64,000 nt of DNA from Zeimonas sp964538505 (GTDB taxonomy: Bacteria > Pseudomonadota > Gammaproteobacteria > Burkholderiales > Burkholderiaceae_E). The DNA is taken from the NCBI GenBank assembly GCA_964538505.1, contig CAZIDY010000011.1, positions 16,744-80,743 of the forward strand, read 5' to 3'. Under the pieces are notes generated by a model, which was not told where the DNA came from, ran no database searches, and saw nothing but the letters and a program-made list of their open reading frames with translations. This document shows positions 42,695 to 51,432 of this stretch, in pieces (the first letter of the stretch is position 1; each line of letters starts with the position of its first letter). The position numbers and the translations under genes are program-made.

Positions 42695-43874
42695 GCGTTG
42701 CAGGCGCCGCCGCGATCCAGCGGTTGCCGGCGTCGACGAGGGCAACGCAGCTGTCCGTGCCGGCCACGAAGCGATAGGGTGGGTCGCCGTTCGTTTCGCT
42801 GCGCGCGAGCTCGCGCGACTGGCGAAGACCGACGTCGACGCGTACCAGCGAGATCGCGTCCGGGGCGGCCAGCGCCGCCAGCACGGTGCCGTCTTCCCGG
42901 GCGGTAATCGCCATCACTTCGCCGTCGAGCGGCAATGGCTCGACGAGCGTCCACGAGCCGGCATCGAGCACGCGCAGCGTCGATGCACCTTCGTCGGCGA
43001 GCACCCAGCCGCGCGAGTGCGCGCCGCGCCATGCCGCGATGCGCGCCGCGGCGGGCGGTGTATCGACCGCCGGCCGTTCGATCTCGCGGCGCACGTTCAG
43101 GTTCAGCACGCCGAGCGATCCCGTCGCGTCGATGCGCAGCACTTCGTGGGCCACTGCGCCGGCGACGAGTGCCTGCGTCGCACCCGGCACCTCGAAGGGG
43201 CGCGACGTATAGCGACCCGGCAGCTCGATCGCCTCGCGCATCCGGTAGTCGTGCACGAGCCCCTTGAACACCGGCTCGGCATCGTGGTCGTAGGCGACCT
43301 CCCACACCTCGGCGAGGTCGGAGAAGGCGATCACGAAACGCGATCGCTGCGGCCGATCGAGCAACGACGAGACCGTCGCACCCGACGCGTCGTCGAGCCG
43401 GTACTCGTGCATCGTTTCGAGCGTGCCGGCATCGTGCGCCGACAGCGGCATCGCGCCCGCGCCGCCGGCGAGCACGCTTGCATCGGCACCGCCGGAAACG
43501 GCGAGCACCTTCGATTCGAAGGCGAGGGTGGCCCGTTGCAGCAGCCCCAGCGCCGGGAGTGACAGCCGAAGCAGCCGGCGCCGTGCAGCGACGAAGGCGG
43601 CATCGCCATCGAGCGCGAGCGCAACGGGTGCGTGTGCCTCTTCCTGCGGTAGCGCGAACGAAGCGAGCTCGCGCCCATTCGTGCAGTCGAGCGCGTGCAG
43701 CTGCGCGGTGTCGGGTGTCGCGAGCACGAGCGTCCCCGTCGAGGACTCTGCAGCCGGCGATGGCGCTGCTGCGGCGGTGCGATCGTCTGCCATGGAACTG
43801 GCGGGCGACAGCACGGCGGCGAGCAGGGCGACGGCTGCGATCGGACACAGCAGGCGGACAGGCGCTGAAGCCAC
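42651..43874 (-). CDS. Periplasmic beta-propeller protein, NirF/cd1-like (tentative)
   Basis: A 407-residue exported protein starting at a GTG, with a signal peptide (about 1-29, ending SSMADD) and no lipobox. The rest is a series of propeller-like blades (TLVLATPDTAQLHALD, SRFVIAFSDLAEVWEVAYD, GVLNLNVRREIERP, STLRVLDAGSWTLVEPL). The blade SRFVIAFSDLAEVWEV recalls the haem d1 domain and NirF, and the position after nirS-nirM is where nirF often lies, but characteristic His motifs of NirF/NirS (HDGGWD, HPGRG) are absent. It is separated from nirM by a strong terminator. Possible roles: haem d1 maturation, electron transfer scaffold, or unrelated. It has no CxxCH. Confidence 0.6.
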   Translation of the reverse strand: MASAPVRLLCPIAAVALLAAVLSPASSMADDRTAAAAPSPAAESSTGTLVLATPDTAQLHALDCTNGRELASFALPQEEAHAPVALALDGDAAFVAARRRLLRLSLPALGLLQRATLAFESKVLAVSGGADASVLAGGAGAMPLSAHDAGTLETMHEYRLDDASGATVSSLLDRPQRSRFVIAFSDLAEVWEVAYDHDAEPVFKGLVHDYRMREAIELPGRYTSRPFEVPGATQALVAGAVAHEVLRIDATGSLGVLNLNVRREIERPAVDTPPAAARIAAWRGAHSRGWVLADEGASTLRVLDAGSWTLVEPLPLDGEVMAITAREDGTVLAALAAPDAISLVRVDVGLRQSRELARSETNGDPPYRFVAGTDSCVALVDAGNRWIAAAPATLRKGRSAAARDRGS

Positions 43875-43892
43875 GGTGACAGGCAGCTCCCC

Positions 43893-43922
43893 AAAGAAAA
43901 AGGGCGGCCCATCGGGCCGCCC
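43893..43922 (-). terminator. Intrinsic terminator after nirS-nirM
   Basis: On the minus strand, GGGCGGCCC-GAT-GGGCCGCCC (perfect 9-bp stem) is followed by TTTTTCTTT. It lies 26 bases past the nirM stop and just upstream of the beta-propeller gene, ending the nirS-nirM transcript. Confidence 0.9.
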
Positions 43923-43948
43923 CAGCTCCGATCGAAAGCCCGGGAAGC

Positions 43949-44269
43949 TTACTTCGCCCCGGCGAGAATCCAGTCGACCAGTGCCTTCACGTCGGCATCG
44001 GGAACGTTGGGGTTCGGCGGCATCGGTACCGGACCCCAGACCCCCGAACCGCCTTTTTTCACCTTCTTCATCAGGTTCTCGACGGCGCCCGCGTCGCCCT
44101 GGTACTTCTTGGCGACATCCGCATACGACGGGCCGACCAGCTTCTTGTCGACCGCGTGGCAGGCGGTGCAGTTGTACTTCTTCGCCATCGCGACATCGGC
44201 AATCGCCGGTGCCGCCATGGTGGTGAGCGCTGCTGCGGCGGCCAGTCCTATCCAGGCGGAACGCTTCAT
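43949..44269 (-). CDS. nirM: Cytochrome c-551/c-552, electron donor to nitrite reductase
   Basis: A 106-residue precursor of a small class I cytochrome c. Signal peptide to AIA (about residue 24), haem-binding CTACH (C34, C37, H38), and the axial Met in PVPMPP (M83) with the c8-type spacing. It follows nirS by 19 bases. Cytochromes of this type reduce NirS in the periplasm. Named nirM by position and family; the same protein type is also called c551. Confidence 0.92.
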   Translation of the reverse strand: MKRSAWIGLAAAAALTTMAAPAIADVAMAKKYNCTACHAVDKKLVGPSYADVAKKYQGDAGAVENLMKKVKKGGSGVWGPVPMPPNPNVPDADVKALVDWILAGAK

Positions 44270-44288
44270 CTTTTGGCTTCTCCCGTGT

Positions 44289-46025
44289 TCAGTAAACGTC
44301 GTGCTGCGTGTTGTAGACGTTGAACTTGCCGGTGGGCGTGATCAGGCGCTTGTCCTTGATGACGGCCTTCAGCTTGCGAGTCTTGTCGTCGACAACGACG
44401 ATCGCGGACTCCTGATTCTTGGCGCTCCACACCGAGAACCAGACCTCGTCGCCGGCCTTATTGTACTCGGGTTGCGTGATGCGCTTCGCACCTTCGCCCA
44501 GCTCGGCCCATTCGGCGATCGGCAGTACCTCGAAAGGCTTGTCGAGGTTCTTGATGTCGAACACGGCGATCGACTGGTGGACCTTCGGATCGGGGTTCAG
44601 CGGCGTGTCGACCCAGAGATTGCTCGACTTCGGGTGCGTCTTGATGAACAGGTTGCCGCCGCCCTGCGCTTTCAGCGTCTGCACGACCTTCCACGCATTC
44701 GCCTTGTGCTTGGCCGGATCGGTGCCGATCAGCGCTATGGTTTCGTCGCCCAGGTGCCCGGTGGCCCAGACCGGTCCGAACTTCGGATGTACGAAGTTCG
44801 CGCCGCGACCCGGGTGCGGGATCCGACCGACGTCGATGATCGCTTCCAGCGCGTCGTCCTTGCTGTCGACCACTGCGATCTGGTCCGACTCGTTGGCCGC
44901 GACGAGGAAGTAGCGCTTCGAGGCGTCCCAGCCGCCGTCGTGCAGGAAGCGCGACGCGCCGACCTCGATGGTGCGCAGGTTCTTCAGGTCGGTGTAGTCG
45001 ACGAGCATGATCTTGCCCGTTTCCTTCACGTTCACGATGAACTGCGGCTTGTCGTGCACCGCGACGATCGACGCCACGCGCGGCTCGGGGTGGTATTCCT
45101 GCGTGTCGACCGTCATGCCGCGCGTCGACTGGATGCGCAGCGGCTCGAGCGTGTCGCCCTTCATGATCACGAACTGCGGCGGCCAGTACGCGCCCGCGAT
45201 CGCGAGCTGGTCCTGGTGCTTCTTGTCCTTCGAGGTCTCGACCGAACGCGCCTCGAGCCCGATGCGGATCTCGGCGACGTTGTCGGGCTTCTCCATCCAC
45301 AGGTCGATCAGGTTGATCTTGCCGTCGCGCCCGATCACGTAGACGTAGCGGCCCGAGCCCGAGGTGCGCGAGATGTGCACCGCGTAGCCGGTCTTGACGA
45401 TGTTGATGATCTCCTTCGACGCGCCGTCGATCAGCGCCACCTCGCCGGTGTCGCGCAGCGTCACCGAGAAGATGTTGGAGATGTCGTAGTTGTTCATCTT
45501 CTTCGTCGGACGTTTCTCGGGCGGGATCACCACCGTCCACGTCTTCTTCATGTCTTCCAGGCCCCACTCCGGCGGAACGGGAGGCGACTGCTGGATGTAG
45601 CGCGCCATCATGTCGACTTCGGCGTCGCTCATCTCGCCCGACGTGCCCCAGTTCGGCATCCCGGCCGGCGAGCCGTACTTGATGAAGGTTTTCAGGTATT
45701 CGGAACCGCGCTCGAGCGTGATGTCGGTCGTGAGCGGCTTGCCCGTGGCACCCTTGCGCAGCACGCCGTGACAGCCGGCGCAGCGCTCGAAGTAGATCTG
45801 CTTGGCGCGCTCGAATTCCTTCTCGGTCATCGGCGGCGCTTTCGGGTTGACGTCCTGGTGCATCGGGCCTTCGCCGAGCTGCGATCCACCGGCGTGGAGT
45901 GCGGCTTCCGCTGGCGACACGTGCTCCTCGGCGGTTTTCTGCTGCGCGAGCGCCCAAGCGGGAGCGCCGGCGACGAGTGCGGCGACGACCCATGCTGCCG
46001 GCTTCATGCGTGCAATCACTGACAT
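44289..46025 (-). CDS. nirS: Cytochrome cd1 nitrite reductase
   Basis: A 578-residue periplasmic haem c/haem d1 enzyme reducing nitrite to NO in denitrification. Signal peptide to AQQ (about 29). The haem c domain has CAGCHG (C82-H86). The eight-bladed d1 domain keeps the d1 iron ligand in GYAVHIS (H217) and the two distal catalytic histidines in FLHDGGWD (H362) and PHPGRG (H404), with the same spacing as H182, H327 and H369 of the Pseudomonas aeruginosa enzyme. It ends in the highly conserved NVYNTQHDVY. The ATG at 46025 has GAAGGG upstream. A Dnr-type box precedes it; nirM follows. None of the haem d1 synthesis genes nirDLGHJE is in the window. Confidence 0.97.
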   Translation of the reverse strand: MSVIARMKPAAWVVAALVAGAPAWALAQQKTAEEHVSPAEAALHAGGSQLGEGPMHQDVNPKAPPMTEKEFERAKQIYFERCAGCHGVLRKGATGKPLTTDITLERGSEYLKTFIKYGSPAGMPNWGTSGEMSDAEVDMMARYIQQSPPVPPEWGLEDMKKTWTVVIPPEKRPTKKMNNYDISNIFSVTLRDTGEVALIDGASKEIINIVKTGYAVHISRTSGSGRYVYVIGRDGKINLIDLWMEKPDNVAEIRIGLEARSVETSKDKKHQDQLAIAGAYWPPQFVIMKGDTLEPLRIQSTRGMTVDTQEYHPEPRVASIVAVHDKPQFIVNVKETGKIMLVDYTDLKNLRTIEVGASRFLHDGGWDASKRYFLVAANESDQIAVVDSKDDALEAIIDVGRIPHPGRGANFVHPKFGPVWATGHLGDETIALIGTDPAKHKANAWKVVQTLKAQGGGNLFIKTHPKSSNLWVDTPLNPDPKVHQSIAVFDIKNLDKPFEVLPIAEWAELGEGAKRITQPEYNKAGDEVWFSVWSAKNQESAIVVVDDKTRKLKAVIKDKRLITPTGKFNVYNTQHDVY

Positions 46026-46102
46026 TTGCGGTTTCCCTTCGAATCGCCCCAAGACCATAAGGGCATTGCGGAAAATCATCGTGGAGGCTGGAGATGTGCT
46101 CA

Positions 46103-46116
46103 TTGATGCGCGTCAA
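46103..46116 (-). promoter_or_regulatory. Dnr/Fnr-type operator of nirS
   Basis: TTGAT-GCGC-GTCAA, one mismatch from the TTGAT-N4-ATCAA consensus. On the minus strand a -10-like GATGAT lies at 46075-46080, placing the operator near -41.5 for nirS, the position used by Fnr-family activators. It also lies about 90-125 bases before the start of the divergent TonB-dependent receptor. Confidence 0.8.
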
Positions 46117-46240
46117 CGGTTGTACTGCATCGCACCACGACAATCGCGCCCGATGCAGAAGAACCACAGCCCGCAACCACCTGCGCGGTGCGGCACACCG
46201 GTAGCCGGTGCCCCGCATGCTGCTCACTCGACCCCTCCCG

Positions 46241-48628
46241 ATGCACGTTAGTGTCGTATTGCCCCTCGAGCCCAAGCGAAACCCGCAGCTTTTTCGTGGG
46301 GAATCGTCCGGCCTTCTCGTTCCGCTTTTTGCCTGCGCGGTGACGGCGTTCTCGCCAGGGGGCTCGCCTGTCGCGTTCGCGCAACCAACCTCCGGCGAGG
46401 CCACGGTGCTGGCGCAATCGTCCGCCAGCGGCGCCGAGCGGCAGGCGCTCGAATCGGTCGTCGTCACCGCCACGCGCTCGCCCGAGGCGGCGCTGAACGT
46501 CCCGGCGAGCGTCACTGTCGTCGATTCGGAGGAGCTCCGGCAGCGCAATCCGGTGCGCCTGGGCGATGCGCTCGCCGACGTGCCGGGGCTCTACATTCGC
46601 GGCGCGGCCATGGGCGTGAACTTTCCCGGCACCGGCCAGGGCGTCCTGTCGCTGCGCGGCATCCCGCGCACGCCGCGCACGCTCGTGATGATCGACGGGC
46701 AGCCGGTCAACAACGCGCTCTCCGGCGGCATCAACGTCGTCGGCATTCCGCTCGACAGCGTCGAGCGCGTCGAAGTCGTTCGCGGGCCGTACTCGGCGTT
46801 GTACGGCGGGGCTGCGATGGGCGGCGTCGTCAACTTCATCACCGGCAGCCCCGACGATCCGCTGACCGAGGTCCGCGCAGGGTTCGGCAACCTCGGCCAG
46901 CGCGGCGCCGCGATCGTGCATCGCCAGCGCTACGCAGGCGGGCTCGGCATCTCGCTGTCGGTGGCCTATCGGGAAAGCGACGGTGATCCGGACAGCAGCC
47001 CGCTCGTGAAGGCGTTGCCGCGCACGGCAAACCCGCCGGTGATCCCCGTCACCGGGGTGCGCCCGACCAGCGACCCCGACGGTTCGCCTCGCTACTGGGT
47101 CGGCACGCAGGGCGCGCGGCCCTGGTCGCAGACCAGCGCGCAACTGAGCCTGCACTACACGGTGTCGCCGTCGACGAAGCTGGTCGGCGGACTCGGCTGG
47201 GCCGACTACGAGGTCGGCTTCTCGCGACCCCGCAGCTTCCTCACCGATGCGACCGGGACGTCGATTCTCTCGGGAACCGTCTCCTTCAACGACGCCGGCA
47301 CGACACGCCGTCTCGCGCTGAACGAGACCGACTGGTTCACCGCCACGCCGGCGGGCGAGCGCGATCGGCGCGTGTTCGTGCGAGGCGAGCACCGGCTCGA
47401 GAGTGGCAGCCAGCTGACCGCGCAGCTCGGTACGCTGGACCACAACCTGTTCTTCGCGCAGGCCGACACGGGGGCCACCTTCGACTCGGGCGTCGGCAAC
47501 CTCACCGACCAGCCGAACCGACGCATCGATGCCGAGGTCACGCTGCGCACGCCGATGTCGGCATCGTGGTCGCTGGTGGGCGGCGTGTCGCTGAACCGCA
47601 GCACGCTCGATCGCAAGACGCGCGAGCTCACCGACTGGCGCGACACCGGCAGCCGCACGGCGACTCGCAACGCCGACGGGGGACGCGCCGACAACCTCGC
47701 GCTCTTCGTGCAGAGCGAGCATGACCTCGCCGAGGGCCTCACCGCCTACGTCGGAGGTCGCTACGACCGCTTCGAAGTGCGTGGGCACACCCGGCAGAAC
47801 GTCGCCCCCACCTTCGACGAGCGCTTCGAGAAGCGCAGCTTCGACCAGTTCAGCCCGAAGATCGCGCTCGTCTGGGAGGCGCGACCCTGGGTATCGCTGC
47901 GCACGTCGTACGGAACGGGCTTCCGGCCACCGCCGCTGTTCGACCTCTACGGACTGACCATCGTGCGCACCGGCGGACCGACGCTCGTCTACGAGCCGTC
48001 GCCCCTGCTCGAGCCCGAGCGGGTGCGCGCCTTCGAGGTAGGCGCCGACATGAAGTTCGGACGCGACGCGCGCGCTTCGATCACGCTGTATCGGCAGCAG
48101 ATGCTCGATCTCGTCTATCGCCGCACGCTGCCGACGAGCACGCCGCTGGTGACGAGAACGCGCGCCGAGAACGTCGGCGAGGCCGATATCGACGGCATCG
48201 AGGCGAGCGTGCAGTGGCCGCTGCCGGTCGCCGGGCTGCGCGCCTTCGGCGCGCTCACGCACCAGTTCCGCTACGAGATCAGTCGCAACGACGCCACGCC
48301 GGAGATGGTCGGCAAGAAGCTCACCGACGTGCCGCGCACGACCTGGTCGGCCGGGCTCGACTATCAGCGCGGTGCCTGGTCGGGGTTGTTCGTCGGGCGT
48401 CACGTCGGCCACGTGTTCCCGTCGGGCGATGACCTGAACCGGGACGTCGTGCAGGGCGTCTTCGGCTCCTACGACCGCTACACGGTCTTCAGCGCGCGTC
48501 TCGGCTATTCCTTCGACCGGCACTGGCGCGCCAGCCTCGCGCTCGACAACCTGTTCGACCGCGACTATTTCGTGTCGACGCGACAGCCGGGCCGCACCGT
48601 CTACGCCGAAATCGCCTACCGCTTCTGA
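46241..48628 (+). CDS. TonB-dependent outer-membrane receptor
   Basis: A receptor of about 795 residues. Signal peptide (hydrophobic LLVPLFACAVTAF, then AFAQ), a TonB-box-like segment LESVVVTATR, the plug domain (PLSVERVEVVRGPYSALYGG type, with GAAMGGVVNFIT) and a 22-stranded barrel ending in YAEIAYRF. Plug and barrel resemble the CirA/BtuB class; the ligand cannot be told. Candidate starts are GTG 46208, ATG 46217 and ATG 46241; none has a good ribosome-binding site and a small hairpin (CACCGG-TAG-CCGGTG) overlaps the first. It is divergent from nirS, so it could supply iron, haem or a metal for denitrification. tonB-exbBD lie 3 kb downstream. Confidence 0.9.
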   Translation: MHVSVVLPLEPKRNPQLFRGESSGLLVPLFACAVTAFSPGGSPVAFAQPTSGEATVLAQSSASGAERQALESVVVTATRSPEAALNVPASVTVVDSEELRQRNPVRLGDALADVPGLYIRGAAMGVNFPGTGQGVLSLRGIPRTPRTLVMIDGQPVNNALSGGINVVGIPLDSVERVEVVRGPYSALYGGAAMGGVVNFITGSPDDPLTEVRAGFGNLGQRGAAIVHRQRYAGGLGISLSVAYRESDGDPDSSPLVKALPRTANPPVIPVTGVRPTSDPDGSPRYWVGTQGARPWSQTSAQLSLHYTVSPSTKLVGGLGWADYEVGFSRPRSFLTDATGTSILSGTVSFNDAGTTRRLALNETDWFTATPAGERDRRVFVRGEHRLESGSQLTAQLGTLDHNLFFAQADTGATFDSGVGNLTDQPNRRIDAEVTLRTPMSASWSLVGGVSLNRSTLDRKTRELTDWRDTGSRTATRNADGGRADNLALFVQSEHDLAEGLTAYVGGRYDRFEVRGHTRQNVAPTFDERFEKRSFDQFSPKIALVWEARPWVSLRTSYGTGFRPPPLFDLYGLTIVRTGGPTLVYEPSPLLEPERVRAFEVGADMKFGRDARASITLYRQQMLDLVYRRTLPTSTPLVTRTRAENVGEADIDGIEASVQWPLPVAGLRAFGALTHQFRYEISRNDATPEMVGKKLTDVPRTTWSAGLDYQRGAWSGLFVGRHVGHVFPSGDDLNRDVVQGVFGSYDRYTVFSARLGYSFDRHWRASLALDNLFDRDYFVSTRQPGRTVYAEIAYRF

Positions 48629-48658
48629 GCGCCGCCTGGAGCACGCGGGCTGCGGCGC
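48629..48658. terminator. Hairpin between convergent receptor and AEC genes
   Basis: GCGCCGC and GCGGCGC flank a 16-base loop in the 36-base gap between the stops of the TonB-dependent receptor and the AEC transporter. No T-run; a weak bidirectional candidate. Confidence 0.35.
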
Positions 48659-48664
48659 ACGCGC

Positions 48665-49582
48665 TCAGGCGACGAGCGCGGCGAGCCACAGCGGCAGCGT
48701 GACGACGGCCACCAGCATCGATACCGTCATCAGCATTGCGGTGAACGGCGCGTCGCCGCCCATGCGCGCAGCGAGGATGTATGCCGACGGGGCCGTCGGC
48801 ATCGCGGCGTAGAGCACGACGATCGTCCGCGTCGCCGCGTCGAGCTCGAATACCGCCGACAGCGCGAGCGCCGCTGCCGGCATCGCGAGCATCTTCACCG
48901 CGGTGATCCAGCTGCCGAGCGCGAGCGCGGAGGTGGAACCGCGCAGGCCGCCGCGCAACGACTCGAGCTGCAGCCCGGCGCCGATCGCGAGCAGCCCGAG
49001 CGGGATCGATGCGCCGCCCAGGCGACCGAGCGTCGCGTCGATCGGTGCCGGCAGGCGCAGCCCGGCGGCGTGCCCGATCAGCCCGGCGAGCGTGGCGAGA
49101 ATCAGCGGATTGCGTGCGAGCTCGACGCCGAGCCGGTGCTGGGAATGCCGGGCGAGCGGAATCACTGCCGCCAGGTTGACGACCGGGACGCTCACGCCCA
49201 TCAGGATCGCGGCGAGCGACAGTCCGGTATCGCCTCCGATGCGCTGCGACAGTGCGAGCAGCACGTAGGAGTTGAAGCGGAACGCGCACTGCACGCCGGC
49301 GGCAAAGCGCGCCGGATCGGGGCGCAGCAGCGGCTGCGCGAGCCAGCCGAGCGCGATGCCGACCGCGACCGCCGAGAGTGCGACGACGACCGCCGGCAGC
49401 GCCGTCGACAGTTCCAGCTGCATGTTCAGGATCGTGTCGAACAGCAGCGCCGGGAACAGGACGTAGTAGATCAGCTTCTCGAGCCCCGCCCAGACGCTTC
49501 GCTCGCGAACCAGCGAACGAAACAGCAGCTGCCCGATGACGATCATCGCGAGATCGGGAAACAGTGCGGCGACGGGGTTCAT
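48665..49582 (-). CDS. AEC-family (auxin efflux carrier-like) transporter
   Basis: A 305-residue inner-membrane protein with about ten helices in two inverted five-helix halves, typical of bacterial AEC/MdcF-like carriers of malonate or malate-type anions. Characteristic segments: YVLFPALLFDTI near the N-terminus and LYAAMPTAPSAYILAARMGGD in the second half, where the crossover PxAxxxxxxA motif is expected. Substrate unknown. ATG at 49582; a TACACT hexamer lies nine bases before it. Confidence 0.88.
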   Translation of the reverse strand: MNPVAALFPDLAMIVIGQLLFRSLVRERSVWAGLEKLIYYVLFPALLFDTILNMQLELSTALPAVVVALSAVAVGIALGWLAQPLLRPDPARFAAGVQCAFRFNSYVLLALSQRIGGDTGLSLAAILMGVSVPVVNLAAVIPLARHSQHRLGVELARNPLILATLAGLIGHAAGLRLPAPIDATLGRLGGASIPLGLLAIGAGLQLESLRGGLRGSTSALALGSWITAVKMLAMPAAALALSAVFELDAATRTIVVLYAAMPTAPSAYILAARMGGDAPFTAMLMTVSMLVAVVTLPLWLAALVA

Positions 49583-49591
49583 GCGGGCGGC

Positions 49592-49597
49592 AGTGTA
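49592..49597 (-). promoter_or_regulatory. Possible -10 element of the AEC gene (leaderless)
   Basis: TACACT on the minus strand, nine bases before the ATG, without a ribosome-binding site between. Confidence 0.3.
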
Positions 49598-49770
49598 GCG
49601 CCGGACGGAAGGCGCTCGCCCCGCGCGGTCGGCTTCGCCCCCGGCGCTTCGCGAAGTCCTTGCGATGCGATGCGCTCGCTCGCGATATAGTCGGCGCCCA
49701 TCGCGCCGGAACGAGCCGGTGCGCTTCGCGTGCAGGGCCTGCATGGCGAGAGACGGTTCGGGCGGAAGGC

Positions 49771-50400
49771 ATGAGAAGTACAGGCAAGCGGAATGGAGTG
49801 CGCGCACTGGCGGCGAAAGCGTGTGCGGCGATCACGCTCGCCTGCGCGAGTGGCGTGGCGGACACGCACGCGGCGGAGGTCGCCGGCATCGAGCTGCCCG
49901 ACACGATCGAGCTCGATGGCGTTTCGCTGCAGCTCAACGGCGCGGGCGAGCGCACGCTGTACGTCGTTCGCACCTATGTCGCTGCGCTGTACGTCGCGCA
50001 GCCGTCGACGCAGGCGCAGGCGCTGCTGGGCCAGCCTGGTCCGCGCCGGCTCTCGATGACGATGCTCGCCGCGCTGTCGACCGAATGGGTTGCCGAGCGG
50101 CTGAGCAGCGCGATGCGGGCGAATACGAACGAGGAAGCGTTTGCGCGACTTCAGCCACGGCTCGCGCGGCTGGTCGAGGCTTTCGTCGCGCTCGAGCGCC
50201 TTCAGAAAGGCGACCGGGTCGACATCGATGCCGTCGGCGGCGCGACGCGTCTCACCATCGGCGGGCGCGGTGTCGAAGTGCCGGGAGAAGACCTGTTCGA
50301 CGCGCTGCTGCGCGGCTTCATCGGCGAGCGACCGATCGACGCGGAGTTGCAGCATGCGCTGCTCGGGCGTCCGGTGCCGAAGGTCGATCCGGGAACCTGA
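49771..50400 (+). CDS. Exported chalcone-isomerase-like protein
   Basis: A 209-residue protein with a signal peptide (hydrophobic AAITLACASGVA, cleavage near THAAE) and a chalcone-isomerase-like fold (IELPDTIELDGVSLQLNGAGER, VRTYVAALYV, LLRGFIGERPIDAELQHALLG). Bacterial members of this family are periplasmic and of unknown function; the plant-type catalytic residues are not assured. GGAAGG immediately precedes the ATG. It ends seven bases before xerD, so they are probably cotranscribed. Confidence 0.85.
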   Translation: MRSTGKRNGVRALAAKACAAITLACASGVADTHAAEVAGIELPDTIELDGVSLQLNGAGERTLYVVRTYVAALYVAQPSTQAQALLGQPGPRRLSMTMLAALSTEWVAERLSSAMRANTNEEAFARLQPRLARLVEAFVALERLQKGDRVDIDAVGGATRLTIGGRGVEVPGEDLFDALLRGFIGERPIDAELQHALLGRPVPKVDPGT

Positions 50401-50407
50401 TCGCCCC

Positions 50408-51319
50408 GTGGGCGCGCGCAACGAAGACGCCACCCGCTGGATCGACGCGTTCTGCGACGCGATCTGGCTCGAGGACGGACTGTCGCGCAATACGCTCGCC
50501 GCCTATCGGCGCGACCTCGCGACGCTCGCTGCATGGCTCGCCGAGGCGGCTCCGGGGCGCGCGGCCCTGCACGAAGCGAGCGCCGCCGACCTGCAGGCCT
50601 ACATCGCCGCACGACATGCCGGTTCGCGACCCTCGAGCGGCAATCGGCGGCTGACGGTCTTTCGCCGCTTCTACCGCTACCTCGTCCGCGAGCGCGTGCG
50701 CGAAGACGATCCGACGCTGCATATCCGCTCGGCGCGTCAGCCGCCGCGCTTTCCGAAGACGCTTTCGGAGCGCCAGGTCGAAGCGCTGCTGGCGGCGCCC
50801 GATGTAGAGACCACGCTCGGGCTTCGCGACCGGGCGATGCTCGAGACGATGTACGCGACCGGACTGCGGGTGAGCGAGCTCGTCGGACTCGAGACCGTGC
50901 GCGTCGCGCTGAACGAGGGCGTCGTGCGCGTCGTCGGCAAGGGCGACAAGGAGCGGCTCGTGCCGCTGGGCGAGGAGGCACGCGAGTGGATTCTTCGCTA
51001 CCTGCGGGAAGCGCGCGGCACGCTGCTCGGCGCGCGTGCGGCCGATGCGCTCTTCGTCACGCAGCGCGGCGGTCCGATGACGCGGCAGATGTTCTGGACG
51101 CTGGTCAAGCGCCATGCGAGGGCGGCCGACGTGCACGCGCCGCTGTCGCCGCATACGCTGCGCCACGCCTTCGCCACGCACCTGCTGAATCACGGTGCCG
51201 ACCTGCGCGTCGTGCAGATGCTGCTCGGCCACGCCGACATCTCGACGACGCAGATCTACACGCACGTCGCGCGCGAGCGGCTCAAGACGCTGCACGCGGC
51301 GCACCATCCGCGGGGATGA
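50408..51319 (+). CDS. xerD: Site-specific tyrosine recombinase XerD
   Basis: A 303-residue recombinase resolving chromosome dimers at dif together with XerC and FtsK. N-terminal SAM-like domain with LSRNTLAAYRRDL; catalytic residues are in ATGLRVSEL (Arg), GKGDKERLVPL (Lys), HTLRHAFATHLL (His-x-x-Arg), LGHADISTTQIYTH (His and Tyr nucleophile). The GTG at 50408 is the best start; the frame continues upstream inside the previous gene. XerD is favoured over XerC by its position and the C-terminal ERLKTLHAAHHPRG. Confidence 0.94.
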   Translation: MGARNEDATRWIDAFCDAIWLEDGLSRNTLAAYRRDLATLAAWLAEAAPGRAALHEASAADLQAYIAARHAGSRPSSGNRRLTVFRRFYRYLVRERVREDDPTLHIRSARQPPRFPKTLSERQVEALLAAPDVETTLGLRDRAMLETMYATGLRVSELVGLETVRVALNEGVVRVVGKGDKERLVPLGEEAREWILRYLREARGTLLGARAADALFVTQRGGPMTRQMFWTLVKRHARAADVHAPLSPHTLRHAFATHLLNHGADLRVVQMLLGHADISTTQIYTHVARERLKTLHAAHHPRG

Positions 51320-51400
51320 GTTCGCGCTTCGCTTCGGACGTGGAAGACGACCGTGCGAACAGGCCCCTGTCGTTCCGGGAATTTGCGGTGGGTCAATAGG

Positions 51401-51419
51401 AATGAGAAGAGTTCGTATT
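51401..51419 (+). promoter_or_regulatory. Probable Fur box of tonB-exbB-exbD
   Basis: AATGAGAAGAGTTCGTATT matches the 19-bp palindromic consensus AATGAGAAT-A-ATTCTCATT type at about 15 of 19 positions. It lies 14 bases before the tonB ATG, in the promoter region, predicting iron repression of the operon. Confidence 0.65.
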
Positions 51420-51432
51420 AGACTTCGCCCCG

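Noticed and set aside
46120..46240. Possible cobalamin riboswitch before the TonB-dependent receptor
   Set aside because: The region is too short and shows none of the conserved B12-box or core elements.
46208..46240. GTG at 46208 as start of the TonB-dependent receptor
   Set aside because: It lies in a small hairpin and lacks a ribosome-binding site; the ATG at 46241 keeps a complete signal peptide, though the choice is not certain.
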